From: Massilia sp. H6
GTDB lineage: Bacteria > Pseudomonadota > Gammaproteobacteria > Burkholderiales > Burkholderiaceae_D
Length of the DNA: 64,000 bases
Assembly (NCBI RefSeq): GCF_024802625.1
Contig: NZ_CP103371.1
Span: forward strand, 2,046,001-2,110,000
Direction: 5' to 3'
Position numbers and translations under genes: made by a program. Under the pieces are notes generated by a model that worked only from the letters and a program-made list of their open reading frames with translations, was not told the origin of the DNA and did no database searches. Shown piece after piece: positions 30,810-39,727 of this stretch (position 1 is the stretch's first letter; each line of letters starts with the position of its first letter).

Positions 30810-30881
30810 AGTTCAATGTTTTTGGAGGAAAATTTCTCAGGTTTATCAATGCGTTAAGGAATGTTTCTTTCGATACGCCAA

Positions 30882-30942
30882 GTCACGATGCGGCCCCCCG
30901 CATTTCCATTTGCCATCTTGGAAATGCGGGGGATGTCGTGAT
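30882..30942. repeat. Long inverted repeat (two nested stems)
   Basis: TCACGA (30882-30887) pairs with TCGTGA (30936-30941). Inside, CCCCCGCATTTCC (30895-30907) pairs perfectly with GGAAATGCGGGGG (30920-30932) around a 12-base loop. There is no T-run, so it is not a standard terminator. Confidence 0.6.
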
Positions 30943-31190
30943 AACCAGGAAGGCAGAGACAGCCAGCGAGACCCCTTGGACCAGGCAAGGGTGTCTTCCG
31001 AGCACCGGGTTTCCGGGCATGGGTCATGCGGGCTATTGATTTGCTACGCGCGAGAACGCTATGAGCTTTTGGGAAGCCAGGTGCAGTAAACCCGCAATCG
31101 ACAGCGCCAAGCAGTGTCGGTCAAGGCGTGAAGGGGCGAGGTAAGCTGACGCGAGAGCTCGGGTGATGGGCCCAGCAAGCAGCCGCTTGA
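30943..31190. other. Intergenic region without a recognisable gene
   Basis: From copy B's leader end (about 30871) to the SDR stop (31191) about 320 bases hold only the long inverted repeat described separately. I see no credible coding frame, promoter pair or RNA gene in 30943-31190. Confidence 0.5.
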
Positions 31191-32075
31191 TCAGCGGAGT
31201 TGGCCATGCGCTTTCAAGTCGTGCACCAGGTACTCGATGCCGTGCTCGAAATCGTGAGGCACGTAGTTGAAGTCGGTGATGAAGGCTTTGAGGTCGATGT
31301 GTTTGTCTTCCTGGAAACGCTGCACCTGTTCCCTTGAGATGGGGCTCAAACCGATCACCGACAGCAAGGCTACGCCGCAGCGTACAAGCGCTGCAGGAAG
31401 TGGTACCAGCCTGGCCCGCCGGCCCAGGCTGGCGGCAGCGCATGCGATCAGCTCGCGATTCGAATAAGCCTTGCTACCGCCAATGTTGTACGACTTGTTA
31501 TAGCACCTGGCGTTGAACAACGCTGTGCCATATGCCTTGACGAGGTCGTGGATCAGGACTGGCTGGATAAGGTTGCTCCCAGAACCGATCAAGGGCATCA
31601 GCGGATAGCGTGCAACTGCCTGTACCAGCCTCGAGATATTACGGTCATCTTTATGGCCGTAGATCATCGTTGGCCGAATGATCGTCCAGGGAAAGCGGTA
31701 GTGTTCTTGAATGAATGCCTCGGCCCTGAGTTTGCGATCGGCGCTTGGCGAAGGCAGGCGGGTAAAAATTCCGGTCGACCCAGTGAACACGATATGGCGA
31801 ACCTGCGCCTGGCTTTCAAGAACCGCCTTGTGTATGAATTCGGCGAACCAGATGTAGCCTGTATTCACAATTGCATCGCAGCCAACGAGCGACAATGCCA
31901 GATCCTCGACCTTCGATATGTCGGCCACGTAGCGAACTTCCACGTCGGGATAACAGCTGAAATCGCGCTTGCCCAGGTTGCGCACGATAGCGACGATACG
32001 GTAGGACGAATGCAGGGCCTGAACCAGTCTGAATCCAACTTCGCCCGTTGCTCCGATTACTGCAATGGTATTCAT
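31191..32075 (-). CDS. Atypical NAD(P)-binding SDR (sugar epimerase/reductase-like)
   Basis: A 294-residue Rossmann protein from the ATG at 32073-32075, which has an AGGAG site 8 bases upstream; an ATG at 32093 lacks one. The nucleotide motif is IAVIGATGEVGFRLV. Family segments HIVFTGSTGIF, TIIRPTMIYG and SYNIGGSKAYSNREL place it with NDP-sugar epimerase/reductase-like SDRs such as the C4-reductases that follow WbpM-type dehydratases. The usual YxxxK motif is not intact: serine stands four before the lysine (PSADRKLRAE). It may therefore be a non-canonical enzyme or a binding protein. Confidence 0.75.
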   Translation of the reverse strand: MNTIAVIGATGEVGFRLVQALHSSYRIVAIVRNLGKRDFSCYPDVEVRYVADISKVEDLALSLVGCDAIVNTGYIWFAEFIHKAVLESQAQVRHIVFTGSTGIFTRLPSPSADRKLRAEAFIQEHYRFPWTIIRPTMIYGHKDDRNISRLVQAVARYPLMPLIGSGSNLIQPVLIHDLVKAYGTALFNARCYNKSYNIGGSKAYSNRELIACAAASLGRRARLVPLPAALVRCGVALLSVIGLSPISREQVQRFQEDKHIDLKAFITDFNYVPHDFEHGIEYLVHDLKAHGQLR

Positions 32076-32206
32076 GAATTCTCCTGTCGACATGATGAGT
32101 TGCGTCGCTATGACCGCGACGCTTGGACGGAACGAACAGTTGCACTGAACGACGCCGCTGCGTGCTGGTACGTTTCCAGTGGCTGAGGAGCCTTCTGCCG
32201 ATCTAG

Positions 32207-33412
32207 CTAGCGCTTGGCCGACGCCGCGGCCGCTCCAGCGGGACGTGCAGCGGGGCGGCGCTGAACCACCGCTTTAATGATGTGTCGCATGCGATAGGTC
32301 TGCGATTCGAAGAGCAGATAAGACAGGTAAGATCCGACCAGTAAGACAGCCAACATCCCCAGATATAGCAGGAAGTGCATTGGTTCGGCGGGAGAGAGCT
32401 GTTGCAGACCAAATTGCGTGCCCGCCACGTGTTTGAGCAAGAAGATGAGCGGCAGGTGCAATACGTACAGGCTGAACGAAAAGTTAGCGAAGAAGGTTCC
32501 GACCCTGGCCAGGGGGCGCGCGAGTTTCGATGTCGGCGCAGCGCGAAACTGCAGGCTGGACAACAACGGCAGAAACATCAGGCTGAGCAAAATGTCCATC
32601 CCCAGCGTTACTTGATCGAACCTATCGTTGTCGGCGGTCAAACGGAAATAGGAACATGCCGCAGCGAGAGGCAGCAACCATGCGCAACGCAGGGCAGTGC
32701 TGCACTCGATTCTCACGCGCGAAAAGGCTACGCCGAGCAGCCAGATCGAGAAATACAGGAGGATGGGAAGCGGCAACAGCGTTGCCAACAGCGCCAACAT
32801 CGCACCGCTGGCCAGGCGCGAGCGTGCGCGGCGGGCGGTAAAAAGCACGACCAGTAGTGGGAACAGCACGTAATACCAGGTCTCGTTAGCCAGGCTCCAT
32901 AGAGCGTAGTTGCCGCCGAAGTTGGTCAGGACAACGCCCTGGAGGCCGAACAGGTTGCCCGCGAATGACAGCGCCGAAAATTCGTTGGCGCCCGAGAAAT
33001 CGATGCTGCCCGGGACAAGAACGCCGGTACCCAGGCCCAACAGCAGCGTCAAACCGAAGGTTGGCACCAGTACTGTCCACAAACGCGAAGCACGATCGAT
33101 CGCATAATTGGTCAACACGCCCGGCTGTCCGATTTTGCTCAGCAGACTGCCGCCCACCAGCCAGCCGCTAATCAGGAAAAACACCAGCACTGCCTGGTGC
33201 GCAAAGCCTGTGACGAAAGCAAAGCCCTGGAACCACAGGGATGGATCGGTGACCGTACGCAAGCCTGGGTACATTTCTGCGCGCAGGTGCGCAGCAGCCA
33301 CAACGAATGCCGCAAGGCCGCGCAGGACGGAGATAAGAATGGAGTGCCAGTAATCGTCACCGATCTGGCCTTGCGACTGGAATGTCAGCTTCGGCATGGT
33401 AAGGCTGCGCAT
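32207..33412 (-). CDS. Acyltransferase 3 family membrane protein (OafA-like)
   Basis: Integral membrane acyltransferase of 401 residues with about ten hydrophobic segments. The N-terminal segment (SVLRGLAAFVVAAAHLR) contains the R/H pair typical of the family: the conserved LRGLAA motif followed by a histidine in AAAHLR. Members O-acetylate or acylate sugars of O-antigen, capsule or exopolysaccharide, taking the acyl group from the cytoplasm. The ATG at 33412 has AGGA 8 bases upstream; MPKLTF (33397) is an alternative. It is separated by about 130 bases from the SDR gene on the same strand. Confidence 0.88.
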   Translation of the reverse strand: MRSLTMPKLTFQSQGQIGDDYWHSILISVLRGLAAFVVAAAHLRAEMYPGLRTVTDPSLWFQGFAFVTGFAHQAVLVFFLISGWLVGGSLLSKIGQPGVLTNYAIDRASRLWTVLVPTFGLTLLLGLGTGVLVPGSIDFSGANEFSALSFAGNLFGLQGVVLTNFGGNYALWSLANETWYYVLFPLLVVLFTARRARSRLASGAMLALLATLLPLPILLYFSIWLLGVAFSRVRIECSTALRCAWLLPLAAACSYFRLTADNDRFDQVTLGMDILLSLMFLPLLSSLQFRAAPTSKLARPLARVGTFFANFSFSLYVLHLPLIFLLKHVAGTQFGLQQLSPAEPMHFLLYLGMLAVLLVGSYLSYLLFESQTYRMRHIIKAVVQRRPAARPAGAAAASAKR

Positions 33413-34089
33413 GGTAAGTCCTCATGTGGGTTCGTCGCGCTATGCAGTCGGGCATGGCGGCGCCGACACTGGATGGGAAGCGTGAGTTAAAGAACGTGGT
33501 GCAGCTTGCGAATTCGCAAGTGACTCGATTGGCAAAGATCATCTGTTCGTGAGGCCCGAAGCGACGGGCTGGAAATGGCCTTGCCAAGGGCCGCTTTGAT
33601 GCCAGGTGATTGATACGCGATGCACTAAGCCATTGTGTTGATCGTCCATCCCGTGTCCACAGTGGAGCCGGTCGACTCAGCTTGTTCCTGGCAATTCGAT
33701 GCCCCCGACAATATCAACTCGACACGCTCGACGCATTGAAATCACTCAAACTAGCCACCCATCCACATGGAATGTCGTTACAAGGTAAGCATTAACATTT
33801 TTTCCGAAAATCCATGTCGCCTTGCGTAATAAACTGGCGCGCCTATCACGAAGAATTGGTTCTCGCCCGTGCTTCGCACATCAACGGCAGATACGCCCAC
33901 CTCCAACTACCTGCAGGCGGTTCGGACGCAAATCCCTGGCACGGGTGACAACTGATACCCGTCAATCCGAGAATCTTCAATCACCAGACAATCAAAGCTG
34001 ATTGCTGATTTTTTTGGCCTGTGTGACGCGGTCCGAGACGTCGTCGGGAAAGCTGCCAGGGTTTTTCGGAAACTTCTTTAAGAGTGACC
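33413..34089. other. 677-base intergenic region between divergent genes
   Basis: This gap separates the minus-strand acyltransferase from the plus-strand flippase. Short open frames here have no good start sites and no family character. I see no tRNA, clear palindrome or JUMPstart/ops-like element. Promoters for both directions must lie here but none is convincing by eye. The base composition drops toward AT near 33780-33830. Confidence 0.4.
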
Positions 34090-35373
34090 ATGCTCGCAAC
34101 TTTGCCAGCCTTCTGGAAACATGCCGCCACCGTTCTCACTGGCACTGTCGCCGCGCAGGCACTCCCCTTGTTAGTTGCGCCATTGATTACGCGCTTGTGT
34201 ACGCCGGGCGACATGGGTGCATTTAGTATCTGGCTAGGGGTCATTGCCATCGCGTCCACCGTCGCGACCCTGCGGCTGGAGGCGGCAATGATCCTCGACC
34301 ATGAGAAAAGTGCCCAGCAAACCTGTTTTAGCGTCGTAGCCTATTTCTCGACATTGCTGGCAATAATTATTACGCTGTGCGCAGTACTTGCGCGTGAATG
34401 GGGTCTCCCGCAAGCGCAAGCCATGTCCTGGTTTGGCTTGCTAACAATTGGCGTCGGCACCTGGATAACAGCGTATAACCATACGGCCAGTGCCTATGCA
34501 ACTTCATATCGTGCTTTCGGTAAAGCAGCTTTGGTGAAAGTTTATGGTGCTGGGACAATTGCAATTAGCCAAGTGCTGTTGTTATCGCTTGGGGTAGGCG
34601 GGATGGGCCTACTGGCTGGACATATTATTGGCTTAGCGGTAGGTATGACAGCCGCGATCCTGCTGTTGTCGCCGCCACTCCCGCGCATTGCGCTAACGCC
34701 TACGAGCACACAACGCCAGTTTCTCAAAAAACATCAATCCTTCTGGCAGTATTCCCTGCCTGCCGGCCTACTCAATGTTGCGGCTGGAAAATTTCCGCTG
34801 TTTTTGATCGGTGCGAAGTATGGCCTGTTTGCTGCGGGCCTGTTCGCTTTGACGGAAAGGATCCTGACCGCACCGATCTCTCTACTTGCCGCATCCGTGC
34901 TGGAAGTATTCAAACGCGAAGCGGTACATGAATTCCAAACGTTAGGAAACTGCAAGAACGCCTATCGCCGCACATTCAAGGCGCTGGTCTTACTCGGCAG
35001 TGGACCGGCAATAATAATTTTCATTTTTGCCCCCGATTTCTGTGCTTGGATTTTTGGCGAGCCATGGCGTGGGGCCGGAGAGTTCGCTCGGATCCTGGCA
35101 CCTCTGTACTTCCTCAACTTCGTTGCCAGTCCGCTGAGTTACGTGTTCTTTGTTGCAGGTAAGCAGAAGGTAGAGTTTGTCTGGCAGATTGCATTATTCA
35201 TCACGACCATCACGGTATTCCTCGCTCCGCTACCGCTTACGCAAATCCTCTGGAACTACACGATTAGTTACTCTTTGCTGTATATCGTCTATTTATATAT
35301 GTCCCATCGATTTTCTCAAAATGCAAGCCTGGGTCGCAGTCGTTCCGCACCGGCGGCCTCGGGCGAGCTATAG
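34090..35373 (+). CDS. Wzx-type oligosaccharide flippase
   Basis: Polytopic inner-membrane protein of the MOP/MATE-like flippase superfamily that moves undecaprenyl-PP-linked repeat units to the periplasmic face. The 428 residues have about 12 hydrophobic segments, opening with GTVAAQALPLLVAPLITRL, the N-terminal signature of the family, and carry FWQYSLPAGLLNVAA mid-protein. The start is ATG 34090, with GTG 34084 as an alternative. Codon use is richer in A/T third positions than the flanking housekeeping genes. The Wzy-like gene follows after 32 bases. Confidence 0.88.
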   Translation: MLATLPAFWKHAATVLTGTVAAQALPLLVAPLITRLCTPGDMGAFSIWLGVIAIASTVATLRLEAAMILDHEKSAQQTCFSVVAYFSTLLAIIITLCAVLAREWGLPQAQAMSWFGLLTIGVGTWITAYNHTASAYATSYRAFGKAALVKVYGAGTIAISQVLLLSLGVGGMGLLAGHIIGLAVGMTAAILLLSPPLPRIALTPTSTQRQFLKKHQSFWQYSLPAGLLNVAAGKFPLFLIGAKYGLFAAGLFALTERILTAPISLLAASVLEVFKREAVHEFQTLGNCKNAYRRTFKALVLLGSGPAIIIFIFAPDFCAWIFGEPWRGAGEFARILAPLYFLNFVASPLSYVFFVAGKQKVEFVWQIALFITTITVFLAPLPLTQILWNYTISYSLLYIVYLYMSHRFSQNASLGRSRSAPAASGEL

Positions 35374-35405
35374 CTGACTAGACAACACGAGGCCGTCAGG
35401 ATTGA

Positions 35406-36656
35406 ATGATGAATACAAGTGAGGTCCGCTCGAGCCGTTTATTATCTTCGAGCACTGAAAAATTCGCCATATACATGGCATTCCTTCTCTTGTTTCCGGG
35501 ATTTTTCTTTTATCACACTCTACTAGGATTGGGAATCATTCCTGCGCTGCTGGGCGGTTATTTTTCGCCGGTCGCACTGTTATTTACTTTGCCTATTATA
35601 GGAATGTATTTTATCGCTGCTAGAAAGAAGAGAAATTTCTTTCTTGAGGCGGATCTGTTTTTTATGTTGTTCGTCGCTTATTACGCCCTGGTGTTAATGG
35701 CAAACTTTGCAGCTGGAACCAACTCTGCAATTGTGCAAAAACACATGTTCAGCATGATATTTTGCGTTGATGTATATATCGTGTTCAGGATGATCGACTT
35801 AAGTGACAGGAAATTCATTGCCATGGCCGCCGCATCGCTGGCCTTCATGTCAGCCATCACCATTTACTTTTCCATCGACGGGTTTTTTTATCTCCGTTCT
35901 CTGGATGAGGCCAGTAACCCTGAAAGTCTCGCGACCTATCAGGGTTTTGCGCGGTCATACATCTACACCTTTTTGATAGTTATCGCCGTCGTTAAGTCAA
36001 TTGGAGTCAGATTCCTGCTCTACGGGCTAGCTGCCTGCAGTCTGTTCCTGAACGGTGCGCGCAGCGAATTTTCCGCAGTATTGTTTGTGGTTCCAATCAT
36101 CGAATTTTACTACGCAAAAAGCAAGGTGTACTCGATGAATCTGGTGTTCTTTCTGTTTATCTGGATTGGCGCCAATGCCGACTCGATCGTCGGAGCGTTG
36201 CCGGATAATCGAATATTGCAACTATTCGATCTTTCGCATTCGAGCTCGAATGTGGCTCGCGAGCAGTTGTCAAAAGATGCCTGGCGTACGATCACGGAGA
36301 ATCCGATTTTTGGCGATTTCGGAAGCTACGCAGACGGTCATTATGCGCACAATATACTGTGTGCCTGGGTGGATTTTGGGTTGATTGGGTTTTTGATTCT
36401 AGGTGGAATGTTAGTGTGGTCAGCGTCGCGACTGTTCATGGATGGATATTTTTTGCGCAAAAAATCGCCTGATTTTATCCTGGCCTGCTGTTTCGTATGC
36501 ATTTCAATTCTGTGGGCGCTGACAGCTAAGTCGGTTCCCGATATGAGCGTCGGCGCTGCACTCGGCGCATTCGCCAAGTATCGTTACACGAGAAGGAATG
36601 AGACGCGCTTGCCGCATCACATGACGTCGTCGCCTCAGCCAATTGGCGCGATGTGA
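35406..36656 (+). CDS. Wzy-type O-antigen/exopolysaccharide polymerase
   Basis: Polytopic membrane protein of 416 residues with about 11 hydrophobic segments. It is assigned as a repeat-unit polymerase/ligase-like protein because of its place beside Wzx, the FLNGARSEFSA segment (arginine region of the Wzy_C/O-antigen ligase fold) and the large periplasmic loop with YADGHYAHNILCAWVDFGLI, whose histidine precedes a hydrophobic helix as in the WaaL/Wzy family. The ATG at 35406 follows AGGA. Base composition is clearly lower in GC than the window average. Confidence 0.8.
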   Translation: MMNTSEVRSSRLLSSSTEKFAIYMAFLLLFPGFFFYHTLLGLGIIPALLGGYFSPVALLFTLPIIGMYFIAARKKRNFFLEADLFFMLFVAYYALVLMANFAAGTNSAIVQKHMFSMIFCVDVYIVFRMIDLSDRKFIAMAAASLAFMSAITIYFSIDGFFYLRSLDEASNPESLATYQGFARSYIYTFLIVIAVVKSIGVRFLLYGLAACSLFLNGARSEFSAVLFVVPIIEFYYAKSKVYSMNLVFFLFIWIGANADSIVGALPDNRILQLFDLSHSSSNVAREQLSKDAWRTITENPIFGDFGSYADGHYAHNILCAWVDFGLIGFLILGGMLVWSASRLFMDGYFLRKKSPDFILACCFVCISILWALTAKSVPDMSVGAALGAFAKYRYTRRNETRLPHHMTSSPQPIGAM

Positions 36657-36709
36657 GAGTAGCGGGTGACGTTTGTACCTGGCACCTGCATTGATTGGGA
36701 GAGCAGCAC

Positions 36710-37390
36710 ATGATGTCATGGAAATTGATCATCGACATAGGTCACACTGCATTCGCCCTTCCGATGGCAGCGGCAATCGCCGCATGGCTCATCGTCGGAC
36801 GTTCGTGGAAGCTGGCAATGTATTGGTGCCTGATGTTCGGTGGGGGGTTGGTCCTGGTCGCATTATCAAAGATTGCATTCCTTGGTTGGGCTGTCGAAAT
36901 CCCCGCACTGCAGTTCAACGCGTTAAGTGGCCATGCCCTGTGCGCCTCGGCCGTCGTACCAGTACTATTCTTTGTCGCTTTACAGGGGAGCACAGACACC
37001 TGGCGTTTGGCAGGGGCGCTTGCCGGGGGCGGCGTCAGTGTCGGTCTCGGTGTACTACTGGTGTACTTTAATTTCCACACGGCCTCCGAAGTCATCGCCA
37101 GCCTGGTTCTAGGTACTTGTATCAGCATGGGCTACATACGAATTGCCCGCTCGTTGCCGTCTCCACAGTTAAACCGATGGGCTATTCCACTGAGCATGCT
37201 TGTGTTCGCCCTGGTCTTCAGCCTGAAGCCAGCGACTATTAATCATCGACTCGTTGATGTAGCACTCCACCTATCCGGGAGAGATCGTCCGTTTAAATGG
37301 CCCAAACGAGTGTTATGCGGTGCACCTGGCCAAACAGCCGGCCAAGGGCAGGGCATGATCATGTCCACTGGTGAGTCGATTATTGCCTGA
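36710..37390 (+). CDS. PAP2-like membrane protein (possibly degenerate phosphatase)
   Basis: A 226-residue membrane protein with five or six hydrophobic segments resembling the PAP2 (phosphatidic acid phosphatase type 2) fold. A lysine in LSKIAFLG, NALSGHALCASA (SGH motif) and YFNFHTASEVIASLVLG (third-motif histidine) are in the expected order. The usual RP after the lysine and the R and D of the third motif are not kept, so catalysis is doubtful. The start ATG at 36710 follows GGGAG. It ends the plus-strand Wzx-Wzy group. A role in recycling undecaprenyl pyrophosphate is inference only. Confidence 0.65.
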   Translation: MMSWKLIIDIGHTAFALPMAAAIAAWLIVGRSWKLAMYWCLMFGGGLVLVALSKIAFLGWAVEIPALQFNALSGHALCASAVVPVLFFVALQGSTDTWRLAGALAGGGVSVGLGVLLVYFNFHTASEVIASLVLGTCISMGYIRIARSLPSPQLNRWAIPLSMLVFALVFSLKPATINHRLVDVALHLSGRDRPFKWPKRVLCGAPGQTAGQGQGMIMSTGESIIA

Positions 37391-37721
37391 TCGACTTGCG
37401 TAGGGTAACTTCGCCAGCAGGCTTGTCAAGCTCTGTTAAAGCGGCGACGCCATGCGCCTGGCCCCACCGGAACTCGGGCTTCGGATGTGTCCCAAGAATC
37501 GGGGCGATCCAGCCCTGGGTTGATGAATACTCCCGCCCCGGGCGCGGCAGCCTGCAGCCGAATACAAGCCCCCCTTGGGCGCGACGGGTCGTGCGTGGTC
37601 ATACAATGCCGGCCTGCCCAGCCCAGCGGATGAGCAATTGTTTACCCCGCGAACGGCGTGGCTCGCGCTGATCAGGCGATCATTCAAGGGGGGCATTACC
37701 AATGAACTTTACGGAAAGCTG
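37391..37721. other. 331-base gap between convergent genes
   Basis: Open frames of 60-90 codons exist on both strands but have neither ribosome-binding sites nor family character. The sequence lies between the PAP2-like gene and the end of the 11-gene minus operon. It may be decayed coding DNA. No clear intrinsic terminator is seen for either side. Confidence 0.35.
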
Positions 37722-38420
37722 TTAGTGGGCGATGCCGTCCCTGCGCATTACCTTGAGCACGGTCAGCAGGATGACCTTGAGGTCGAGCGTCAGAGATTGA
37801 TGGCGCAGGTAGTACACGTCGAGCTCGACCTTTTCAGGAATTGGTAACTCGTCTCGTCCATTAATTTGCGCCCAACCTGTCAAGCCCGGGCGAATCGTAT
37901 GCACACCTTCGACGGTTCGCAACTGGATCAGATTCTCCTGGTTAAATAGCGCCGGGCGCGGGCCAACGATACTCATGTCGCCGCACAGGATACTCCAGAG
38001 CTGAGGCAATTCATCCAGGCTGGATTTGCGCAGGAATCCGCCGATCGGAGTCAGGCAATCATTGGGATTCTGCAGCAGATGGGTTGCCACTACCTGAGTG
38101 CCCACCCGCATGGTTCGTAATTTCGGCATCGAGAAAATCGCGTTATGTCGTCCGACTCGATGTGACCAGTATAGAGCCGGCCCCTTCGACGTCAGTTTCA
38201 CCAATAATGCAACGACCAGTAAGGGAATGATAAAAACAAGCAAAGCCGCCATTGCCAGGAACACGTCGAATGAGCGTTTTGACAGTTCTCGTGCCCTGCG
38301 ACGTGCGCACATCCGGGGCCCCCTCACGGGCAAGTGGCCATTGAATATTTTGCTCCACAATGACTGTGAGGCGGGCTTGGGAGCAGGGGGGGACGATCGC
38401 TTTGTCATCGCGTTACGCAA
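37722..38420 (-). CDS. Initiating sugar transferase (WcaJ/WbaP-type phosphoglycosyltransferase)
   Basis: Monotopic membrane enzyme that transfers a sugar-1-phosphate from a UDP-sugar to undecaprenyl phosphate, starting each repeat unit. The 232 residues show the bacterial sugar transferase domain: RSFDVFLAMAALLVFIIPLL (re-entrant membrane helix), KLRTMRVG, LRKSSLDELPQLW (catalytic D-E pair), GDMSIVGPRP and RPGLTGWAQINGR. It lacks the four-TM N-terminal part of long WbaP forms. It overlaps the preceding glycosyltransferase gene by 16 bases and is the last gene of the operon. Confidence 0.92.
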   Translation of the reverse strand: MRNAMTKRSSPPAPKPASQSLWSKIFNGHLPVRGPRMCARRRARELSKRSFDVFLAMAALLVFIIPLLVVALLVKLTSKGPALYWSHRVGRHNAIFSMPKLRTMRVGTQVVATHLLQNPNDCLTPIGGFLRKSSLDELPQLWSILCGDMSIVGPRPALFNQENLIQLRTVEGVHTIRPGLTGWAQINGRDELPIPEKVELDVYYLRHQSLTLDLKVILLTVLKVMRRDGIAH

Positions 38421-39640
38421 GCGTCAAGGAATCGCTGGCCCAGCACAGGGTAGGTAAGATTCTCGAGTACAAATGCCTTGCCTCTAAGTCCCATGGCACG
38501 GCGCTCGTCGGGGGAAAGAGCGAGTAAAGCCTGAATGCCTTCCACAACCGCCCGGGGATTGTCTGGCTCGACGGTCATGCCGCAGCCTGCTTCTTGCACC
38601 GGGTCGTTTCCAGCGGCCACTGCATGCAAGATTGGGCGAGCTGCCATCATGTAGTCCATCAACTTATTTGGGGCAATGCCGAAGCGATATAGAGGATGGC
38701 GATGCCAGCCAATGTAGGCGATGTCGAAGCACTGCAGCAATGATGGAATTCGAATTTTCTCTACAGGATCGAGAAAATACACGTTGTCCAGACCTTCGCG
38801 CGCGGCACGTTGTTGCAGACTGGCCTTGCTGGGCCCGCCGCCAACGAACACGAATGCAACCTTCTCGCCCAGCATTAATTTTGCCGCATCCAAGGTATTG
38901 TCCAGCGCGTTCGATACGCCATGGGTTCCTGCATACCCCACGATGGCTACTCCCTGTTCGCGCAGCCCGGCAAGCATCTTGCTGGCAGCTTCAGGCAGCC
39001 CGGGGCAGTTCGCCTGCCATTCTGCCGGATCGATCCCATTTGGCACAACGTGCAGCTTTTCCGGAAGCATCCCACGTGACTGCATGTACTCGCGTACCTT
39101 GGGTAGCATCGACACCACACTGTCGGCATGGCGGTAGGCATAGTCTTCGGCCATCTGCACTAGCATGATGAATGGATGCCACTTTGACATTCCTCCAAGT
39201 TCCATCGGCGATAGCGGCCACAGGTCATGTACTTCGAACAGCAATTTTGCCTTGGCTAAGCGCGCCATGCGGCTCGCGGGCCAGATATCCATTGGGTAAG
39301 TGCTCGATGCGATCACCAAGTCCGGCGCGAACTCCCGTGCCATTCGTTTGCTGTCTCGATACAGGGCAGTGACGAAGGCTGCCATGTTTCTGACGCGACC
39401 GACACCATTGCCTTGGTAGGCTGGCGTGCGATACCAGGTGTATTCCACGCCATCGATGGTGTCGTGGAGGCACGCCGCGCCCGCTAATTCTGGCTGCCAG
39501 GCGCGGATGTGCGAGTTGTCTGCTGCGAGTATGCGGACGCGGTGTCCCATACGGACCCATTCTCGAGCTAAATAATAGGGTCGATAGGCCATACCGTGCC
39601 TGGGCGAACCGGCATAGTGATTGATCAGGAGAATATTCAT
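38405..39640 (-). CDS. Glycosyltransferase family 4 (WbuB-like)
   Basis: GT-B fold transferase of 411 residues. The N-terminal domain has the motif LLINHYAGSPRHGMAYRPYY typical of the WbuB/GT4 subgroup. The C-terminal donor domain has VPNGIDPAEW, VGYAGTHGVSNALD and the EX7E-like region around PNKLMDYMMAARPILHAV. The ATG at 39638-39640 is chosen; a TTG at 39652 would add four residues. Members of this subgroup commonly add N-acetylated amino sugars such as FucNAc, which would fit the WbpM-type dehydratase here. Donor and acceptor remain unknown. Confidence 0.88.
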   Translation of the reverse strand: MNILLINHYAGSPRHGMAYRPYYLAREWVRMGHRVRILAADNSHIRAWQPELAGAACLHDTIDGVEYTWYRTPAYQGNGVGRVRNMAAFVTALYRDSKRMAREFAPDLVIASSTYPMDIWPASRMARLAKAKLLFEVHDLWPLSPMELGGMSKWHPFIMLVQMAEDYAYRHADSVVSMLPKVREYMQSRGMLPEKLHVVPNGIDPAEWQANCPGLPEAASKMLAGLREQGVAIVGYAGTHGVSNALDNTLDAAKLMLGEKVAFVFVGGGPSKASLQQRAAREGLDNVYFLDPVEKIRIPSLLQCFDIAYIGWHRHPLYRFGIAPNKLMDYMMAARPILHAVAAGNDPVQEAGCGMTVEPDNPRAVVEGIQALLALSPDERRAMGLRGKAFVLENLTYPVLGQRFLDACVTR

Positions 39641-39727
39641 TCGCGCGCTCAATGCAAGAATAAGGCTGATTTATCAAAAAGGATCCATCTGCGCCCCGAT
39701 GCCTTTACTAGCCCGTACCCAGGCTAT

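Larger units (their letters stand above)
29401..30870. repeat. Tandem duplication, unit B (about 1.47 kb)
   Basis: Second copy of the unit at 27876-29343, including terminator, gene and leader. Identity drops sharply outside: upstream of about 30870 and downstream of 29401 the flanks are unrelated. Confidence 0.92.

Noticed and set aside
27876..30870. Insertion sequence or CRISPR as explanation for the repeats
   Set aside because: The units are whole genes with leader and terminator. There are no transposase frames, terminal inverted repeats or spacer-repeat pattern.
36675..36700. Sigma-54-like TGGCAC-N5-TTGA upstream of the PAP2-like gene
   Set aside because: The -12 element is TTGA rather than TTGC, and it is too close to the start codon for an activator-dependent promoter with a leader.
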